From JAZKDW01 sp040387375 (GTDB lineage: Bacteria; Pseudomonadota; Gammaproteobacteria; Burkholderiales; Burkholderiaceae_D): DNA of 17,969 bases. The translations under genes were made by a program, and so were the position numbers. The stretch lies in the NCBI GenBank assembly GCA_040387375.1, contig JAZKDW010000027.1:1-17969 (forward strand), written 5' to 3'. The notes beneath the pieces were generated by a model. It was given only the letters and a program-made list of their open reading frames with translations, searched no databases and was not told the origin of the DNA. Of this stretch, positions 14,113 to 17,969 are shown piece after piece (the stretch's first letter is position 1; each line of letters begins with the position of its first letter).

Positions 14113-14454
14113 ATGAAACTGACATTACCTGCAACGATTTTTGTCACCGCATTGTTGTCTGCCGCGTTGCCGGCATGCGCCATTGGCGTCCCCACTGAAC
14201 TGCTGGGCGATCCGGCGCCGCCATCAAGCGCCAGTTACACGATCGCCATCCATCCTGACACCAAATACGTGAACGTGAAGCAACGCGATATCGTCACATT
14301 CATCGTCGGATCAAAAAGCTTCACGTGGAGCTTTTTTGTCGCGCCTACCGTGTCTTCATTCGACCTGAATCAAATCGCCCCGGGCTTGCTGGACCACAGG
14401 GTGACTGCCTATATCGGGCCGGATCCGACATACATGCATTCTGGCGTACTGTAA
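14113..14454 (+). CDS. CzcE-like periplasmic metal-binding protein
   Basis: The 113-residue protein has a signal peptide (about 1-23) and then the pattern of the CzcE family: ELLGDPAPPSSA, IHPDTKYVNV, VTFIVGSKSFTWSF, SSFDLNQIAPGLLDH and YIGPDPTYM. CzcE of Cupriavidus metallidurans is a periplasmic copper-binding protein linked to heavy-metal response. GGAG before ATG 14113 supports this start; a longer frame to 13966 has no coding character. Here the gene stands alone: no czc/cop efflux gene is in the window, so a role in resistance is uncertain. It converges with the dienelactone hydrolase gene, only 10 bp apart. Confidence 0.8.
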   Translation: MKLTLPATIFVTALLSAALPACAIGVPTELLGDPAPPSSASYTIAIHPDTKYVNVKQRDIVTFIVGSKSFTWSFFVAPTVSSFDLNQIAPGLLDHRVTAYIGPDPTYMHSGVL

Positions 14455-14464
14455 CCGCGTTTTT

Positions 14465-15160
14465 TTACAGCGCGGTAGCGAGGAACGACAAGGTCAGGCC
14501 GTGCGCAAGGGCGGATGTTTTTTGATCATAAACTGCCCGCTCCCAGCAATTGAAGCCATGATCTGCATCCTGATACACCTGGATGACCGCATTCTTGCGA
14601 TTCGCGAAAGCAGCCTTGACGGCATCGACGGTTTCTTTTGGAATGTAATGATCTTTGCCAGCGAAGTGAATCAGGATAGGCGCTGTGATCTTGTCAGCCA
14701 GTTCGAGGCGGTTGCCGATACGGCCGGGATAATATGACACTGCGGCATCGACATCGCCATTCGCCGCGCACAGGTAAGACAAGAAACCGCCCATGCAATA
14801 ACCGAGCGAGGCAACCTTCCCCGTGCATTCGGGAAGCGCGCGTAATGTGTTGACGGCACTGCTCATGTCCTTGACAGCCTGGTCAAAATCCATTTTTTGC
14901 GCCAGTCCCATCGCCGTTTTCATATCGGCCTCACCGTAACCGATATCGACACCTGGCTCGGTGCGCCAGAACATGTCGGGCGCCAGCACCACGTAGCCGT
15001 CTTGCGCATACTGGTCGGCAACTGCCCGGATATGCTTGTTGACACCGAATATTTCCTGAAACAGGATGATCCCGGGACCAGTTCCGGTCGGCGGCAGGGA
15101 CAAGTAGCCTTTGAAACTTTTGCCATCGGTAGCCTGGATATCGATCGAGCGTGAAGTCAC
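14465..15160 (-). CDS. Dienelactone hydrolase family protein
   Basis: The 231-residue alpha/beta-hydrolase has the Cys nucleophile typical of dienelactone hydrolases: C122 in LGYCMGG, D170 in AGKDHYIP and H201 in DADHGFNC. E36 in FQEIFGV matches the residue that keeps the Cys thiol in check in this family. Length is standard (about 230-240). No ring-cleavage pathway genes are nearby, so the natural substrate may not be a dienelactone. The start is GTG 15160, backed by AAAGGAG 6-7 bases upstream. The protein is predicted to be cytosolic, without a signal peptide. Confidence 0.9.
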   Translation of the reverse strand: MTSRSIDIQATDGKSFKGYLSLPPTGTGPGIILFQEIFGVNKHIRAVADQYAQDGYVVLAPDMFWRTEPGVDIGYGEADMKTAMGLAQKMDFDQAVKDMSSAVNTLRALPECTGKVASLGYCMGGFLSYLCAANGDVDAAVSYYPGRIGNRLELADKITAPILIHFAGKDHYIPKETVDAVKAAFANRKNAVIQVYQDADHGFNCWERAVYDQKTSALAHGLTLSFLATAL

Positions 15161-15215
15161 ACTATTCTCCTTTGTTGGTTTAAGGTAAACGGATTATAGC
15201 GGTCGCAGGCAAAGC

Positions 15216-15428
15216 TTACTGGGGCAAAAAATCTTTCATCGGCACGCTATCCTCTTCGGCCTTTTTCAATTCATCAAGATCGACCTTGCGGTCCCAAAAG
15301 ATATTCCAGCCCCGGCGCTGGTTGTCGAGCACGTCCGGATGGTCTTCCAGGAAGTGCCCCATGAATTGCTCAAACTCCGAGACATATCCCGACTTCTGGC
15401 GTCGAGCTGGTTTTTGCTGCCCAAACAT
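15216..15428 (-). CDS. DUF3460 family small protein
   Basis: The 70-residue soluble protein has the pattern of DUF3460, a short family known from Betaproteobacteria: YVSEFEQFMGHFLEDHP, then a Gln/Arg-Gly turn, FWDRKVDLDEL and a variable tail. ATG 15428 is preferred over GTG 15440 because GGAGG then stands 5 bases upstream. The basic N-terminal stretch (GQQKPARRQK) is longer than I expect for the family. It lies about 55 bp upstream of the dienelactone hydrolase gene on the same strand and could be transcribed with it. Function is unknown. Confidence 0.8.
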   Translation of the reverse strand: MFGQQKPARRQKSGYVSEFEQFMGHFLEDHPDVLDNQRRGWNIFWDRKVDLDELKKAEEDSVPMKDFLPQ

Positions 15429-15535
15429 GCCTGCCTCCACACGTTTCCTTAAACTCCGTCAACAAAAAAGATAAACCTTCGATGAAATAGAGTGTCGAAA
15501 GTAATCTTGGTTCTTCAAGTTGAGGATTTTTGGAT

Positions 15536-15898
15536 ATGGAACGAGCCACTCCTGGACATCAGCACACCATGCCGGGCGAAAAATCAGCGCGGGCGTTGCT
15601 CCTGGCTTGCCTGTTCTCGTCGATGCAGGCATGCGCCGCAAGCGTTGAACCTGTGGCGCCCAGGCATGAGCAAGCCCCTGCCGCTGAAAATCGCCTGCCG
15701 CCTTCCGTTGCCGCGAAACGCGCCGCGCCGCCGGCACCGGCAATCGAGGCGCCACGGCCTTTGCCACTGACTGGCTGCGATGGCGGCGGGTGCGCGGGAA
15801 CCGACGGCAATCGTTTCCACGGCGGCGCCGCCAATACCTATCTTGACCAAAATGGACGACCGTGCAATCGCAGCGGGACATGGATGCAATGTTTTTAG
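15536..15898 (+). CDS. Small exported Pro/Ala-rich protein with C-terminal Cys motif
   Basis: The 120-residue product has a signal-like hydrophobic segment (about 18-35, ARALLLACLFSSMQACAAS), a Pro/Ala-rich disordered linker (about 36-78) and a compact C-terminal domain with C81, C86, C110 and C119 in TGCDGGGCAGTDGNRFHGG and NGRPC...WMQCF. Four Cys would allow two disulfides outside the cytoplasm. C33 could be a lipid-anchoring Cys, but the preceding residues (MQA) are a poor lipobox. GAGGA upstream favours ATG 15536, while ATG 15569 would give a more usual signal-peptide length. I recognise the pattern as a recurrent hypothetical family but know no function. Confidence 0.6.
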   Translation: MERATPGHQHTMPGEKSARALLLACLFSSMQACAASVEPVAPRHEQAPAAENRLPPSVAAKRAAPPAPAIEAPRPLPLTGCDGGGCAGTDGNRFHGGAANTYLDQNGRPCNRSGTWMQCF

Positions 15899-16023
15899 GC
15901 GTGCGTACTTTAGCTGCTGATACGATGCTGCGAGGAACCTGTTGGATTGATCGGTAACTAACCCTATTCTGTTGGCACTTGTGGCGGTTGTTCTTCGCCT
16001 ATTGAGAAAACACGAGGTTGATT

Positions 16024-16326
16024 ATGGAAAACCACTACACCGGCAATGCGTCGCCGCCCAAGGCTGACGCCGCCATCGACCAGCCGGCGGACGCCGAAGA
16101 CGCAGTAGTGGATAGCAAAAGTCTGCTGAATGAACACAAGGGGAAGCTGGCAATCGGCGTCGCCGCAACCTTGGGCATCATGGTTTTTTACAAATGGCGG
16201 GAAAAGCTTTTGGCCAAGGAAGATCCGGAAGATTACGCCAGGCTACAAAGATTGAAAGCCGGGGTCAGATCCGGCGACACGCGTTCCAGGCAGGATTCGG
16301 TTGACAATAACGACCTGCCTGAATGA
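16024..16326 (+). CDS. Hypothetical one-TM membrane protein
   Basis: The 100-residue protein has an acidic, disordered N-terminal part (1-32), one transmembrane segment (about 42-56, LAIGVAATLGIMVFY) and a charged C-terminal part (57-100) with alternating basic and acidic stretches. GAGG 7 bases upstream supports ATG 16024. It converges with the 110-residue protein gene, the stop codons being only 5 bp apart. No family is recognised. By the positive-inside rule, the basic KWREKLLAK after the segment suggests a cytoplasmic C-terminus. Confidence 0.6.
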   Translation: MENHYTGNASPPKADAAIDQPADAEDAVVDSKSLLNEHKGKLAIGVAATLGIMVFYKWREKLLAKEDPEDYARLQRLKAGVRSGDTRSRQDSVDNNDLPE

Positions 16327-16331
16327 ACTGC

Positions 16332-16664
16332 CTAAAAAATCTTGTCGCTCTGCAGATAATCCAGAACAATCGAATTGAGCGAGGACATGCGCGCATCGGC
16401 CGACAGGCTTGTCAATATGCTCTCGATGCGCCGCAGGTAATCCAGCATCTGCGCTTTCGCTGCATTCGCCATTTCAAATGTCACCGCTTCTTCTTCATGC
16501 AGAATGACATAGGAACGGGCGAAGCCTGCGATCAGATAATAGGCAGCCGCGTTATGCGGATCACCCTTGATGAGATTGAGGCAGGCAGCTTTCAATTCCT
16601 TGTACGCGTCGGTACCAGGCTGGGAATTCTGAAATTGCAGTAATGCTTCGGTCAGGTTCGTCAT
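16332..16664 (-). CDS. Hypothetical helical protein paired with the XRE regulator
   Basis: The 110-residue protein is all-helical in appearance, with no signal peptide or membrane segment. Its parts are MTNLTEALLQFQNSQPG, a YKELKAACLNLIKGDPHNAAAYY stretch resembling one TPR-like helical hairpin, and a C-terminal LDYLRRIESILTSL region. It starts 17 bp after the stop of the XRE regulator gene on the same strand, so the two form an operon. No strong ribosome binding site precedes ATG 16664, which suggests translation linked to the upstream gene. Its role may be tied to that of the regulator. No family is recognised. Confidence 0.65.
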   Translation of the reverse strand: MTNLTEALLQFQNSQPGTDAYKELKAACLNLIKGDPHNAAAYYLIAGFARSYVILHEEEAVTFEMANAAKAQMLDYLRRIESILTSLSADARMSSLNSIVLDYLQSDKIF

Positions 16665-16680
16665 ATATTTTTTGCCAGGA

Positions 16681-17676
16681 TTAATCAAAAAGCTTTGTAC
16701 GATCAAGCATTTTGCGCAAGGCCTTTGCGCCGACAGCACCTTTATAAGCGTCCTGCCATAATTGCTCAACCATTCGTTGATATAAATTGACGGCGTCAGG
16801 AGACGATGTGACGGTTGCGATACCCGTGCGTATGTTCGGCAGCTCGCCCAAGCGGAAAGGGCTGACTGACACATGCGTCCGCTCCACGCCCTGAAAAATC
16901 TGGAACGTCACGCTCGGCATATTATCGTCGACGATGCCGATCTGGATGCCCATCGGTTCATTCTCCATGATGGTCGCAATGCGCTCCACCTCTTTGCGCG
17001 CGGCCCGGATTCTTTCCACCTTGACGTCGGCTGGCAAGTCGAGACGACCGACCAACCCGAGATGGATGAAACGCTCGATTTCACGCATGCCGATCAGGCT
17101 CACGATAGGCTGGCGCAGCCGGTCGAAACTGACTTTGCGTTCCGACAGAATGGCAATCGCCTGGTCGATCGACAGATTGTTTTGCGAGGCGCCGGTATTT
17201 CCCGGAACAGCCTCAATCAGCATCTGCCTCAAATGACTGGCGTAATCATCCGAGGTCAGCAGAAAGGAAACTGGCTCGAAATGCGCAAGAATGCGCACCG
17301 AGTTCTGCTCCAGCTGCCGCATCCGCTCGAAATAGCCGAGCGCGGTCGGATAATATTCAACTTCCACCCCCAGCATCGACGCCAGCGATACGTCGAGCAG
17401 ATTCGCAAGCCGCTGTATCGTTTCTATCTTGACGATCTCGCCCTTCTCCATCCGATAGACCGCAGCGCGGGAAATGTCCAGTCCTTCCGCGATTTGCTCC
17501 GCTGTCATTGACGCGCCGATTCGATACGCGCGCAAGCGCTCACCGAGTGCGTGGAAGTCAATTTCAGGGAAGTGATTTTTGGGAGAAGAATCCAAAATAG
17601 GAAGACTATCTAAAAACTTGTACGGTGAAGTATCGTAGCACAGCTTTAATGCTTGTTCGCCACTTTTACCTCTCAT
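16681..17676 (-). CDS. XRE-family transcriptional regulator with large C-terminal domain
   Basis: The 331-residue protein has a Cro/C1-type helix-turn-helix at about 44-100 (LGERLRAYRIGASMTAEQIA, SRAAVYRMEKGEI, IQRLANLLDVSLASMLG). A domain of about 230 residues of unknown ligand follows, containing RILAHFEPVSFLLTSDDYAS, a helical SIDQAIAILSERK segment and MGIQIGIVDDNMPSVTFQIFQG. The long C-terminal part suggests ligand sensing or oligomerisation rather than a minimal repressor. ATG 17676 opens the frame but lacks a good ribosome binding site; the conserved part starts only near residue 38, so the N-terminus is uncertain. It is co-transcribed with the downstream 110-residue gene. Confidence 0.85.
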   Translation of the reverse strand: MRGKSGEQALKLCYDTSPYKFLDSLPILDSSPKNHFPEIDFHALGERLRAYRIGASMTAEQIAEGLDISRAAVYRMEKGEIVKIETIQRLANLLDVSLASMLGVEVEYYPTALGYFERMRQLEQNSVRILAHFEPVSFLLTSDDYASHLRQMLIEAVPGNTGASQNNLSIDQAIAILSERKVSFDRLRQPIVSLIGMREIERFIHLGLVGRLDLPADVKVERIRAARKEVERIATIMENEPMGIQIGIVDDNMPSVTFQIFQGVERTHVSVSPFRLGELPNIRTGIATVTSSPDAVNLYQRMVEQLWQDAYKGAVGAKALRKMLDRTKLFD

Positions 17677-17746
17677 GCACAGTGGCTAATGTCATGTTCA
17701 CAGCGTGCCGTCATCGGCATGAAGACATCGTGATGCAAGCTCAGTC

Positions 17747-17832
17747 TGGATTCCCGCTTTCGCGGGAATGACGGTAGTAATTGGAACGACCTCCACTCTT
17801 ACCACCGTCATTCCCGCGAAAGCGGGAATCCA
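17747..17832. repeat. Inverted pair of REP palindromes
   Basis: Two 29-bp units, 17747-17775 and 17804-17832, are exact inverted copies of each other. Each holds the hairpin ATTCCCGC-TTTC-GCGGGAAT flanked by TGG and GACGGT. The 28-bp spacer gives a typical paired-REP arrangement, a class very common between genes in proteobacteria. Translated, they give the spurious 'IPAFAGMT' and 'VIPAKAGIQ' peptides often seen in automatic annotations. Confidence 0.9.
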
Positions 17833-17880
17833 TAACCCGCTCGCACGGGGATAAAGCCGAGCCAAGCCCCATAGCTCCAT

Positions 17881-17911
17881 AAAAAAAAGCCCTTGAAAAT
17901 CATTCAAGGGC
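17881..17911 (-). terminator. Rho-independent terminator for the gene entering at the right edge
   Basis: On the minus strand, GCCCTTGAA (17889-17897) and TTCAAGGGC (17903-17911) form a perfect 9-bp stem with a 5-base loop, followed by eight T. It lies about 25 bp past the stop codon at 17937-17939. Confidence 0.9.
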
Positions 17912-17936
17912 CGTTTCATCACATTCCGCGCGCCTG

Positions 17937-17969
17937 TTACTCTTCCTGGAACGCTTCCTCGCGTTTTTT
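17937..17969 (-). CDS. C-terminal end of a gene cut by the window edge
   Basis: The minus-strand frame reads KKREEAFQEE and then TAA. Only ten residues are visible, so the product cannot be named. The strong terminator just downstream supports a real gene end here, and the charged tail suggests a soluble protein. Confidence 0.5.
   Translation of the reverse strand, partial: KKREEAFQEE

Noticed and set aside
14453..14475. Hairpin ACCGCG / CGCGGT between the CzcE-like and dienelactone hydrolase genes as a terminator
   Set aside because: Only 6 bp of stem with the T-run inside the loop, and it overlaps the end of the hydrolase gene; not a normal terminator.
17698..17922. 74-residue minus-strand frame containing 'IPAFAGMT' and 'VIPAKAGIQ'
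   Set aside because: It is a translation of the inverted REP palindromes and runs through the terminator; such peptides are a known annotation artefact.
1..17969. CRISPR array or phage/plasmid module
   Set aside because: No regularly spaced direct repeats with unique spacers and no integrase, capsid, relaxase or replication gene were seen on either strand.

Overview
The window looks like a chromosomal piece of a betaproteobacterium, most likely Burkholderiales and probably Oxalobacteraceae or a close relative. This is inferred from a PHB gene cluster with a Phasin_2-type phasin, a DUF3460 protein, a CzcE-type protein, a DnaQ-UvrC (Cho-like) fusion, GC-rich coding DNA of roughly 58%, and 'GGGAATCC' REP palindromes. 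No database search was possible. There is no rRNA, no convincing tRNA and no CRISPR array, and no complete transposase, phage or conjugation gene.

Layout. Bases 58-254 are a MITE-like element with terminal inverted repeats and a short target duplication. They are followed by a membrane-anchored zinc metallopeptidase (348-1220) and a DEDDh exonuclease fused to a GIY-YIG UvrC/Cho-like nuclease (1322-2725). Convergent to these is a phasin (2770-3327, minus) whose last codons and stop lie in a lone copy of the MITE terminal repeat. A 660-bp AT-rich divergent region holds a perfect FNR/ANR-type box and several inverted repeats, and leads into phaA (4002-5177) and phaB (5429-6169). The two pha genes are separated by a 160-bp palindromic element. 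A strong terminator closes phaB. The synthase gene phaC is not in the window.

Bases 6248-9645 are accessory in character. They hold an unrecognised 361-residue protein of lower GC, a possible 57-residue protein overlapping its 5' end, and a 679-residue protein joining a papain-like C1 peptidase to an alpha/beta-hydrolase with both active sites apparently intact.

Bases 9824-12836 form a signalling unit: a Spy/CpxP-like periplasmic protein with a His-rich tail, divergent from an OmpR-type regulator and a sensor kinase joined by an ATGA overlap. The kinase stop codon is shared with a second copy of the 160-bp element.

Bases 12845-17676 carry small stress, envelope and hypothetical genes: a PRC-barrel protein, a DUF3761-like secreted protein, a 36-residue lysine-rich protein, a CzcE-like periplasmic protein, a dienelactone hydrolase, a DUF3460 protein, a secreted Cys-containing protein, a one-TM protein, and a two-gene unit of an XRE regulator and a 110-residue protein. 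The right end has an inverted pair of REP palindromes, a terminator, and the last codons of a minus-strand gene.

The most interesting signal is in the non-coding DNA. Two unrelated small palindromic repeat families sit exactly at gene 3' ends and supply part or all of the stop codons of phaA, the sensor kinase and the phasin.
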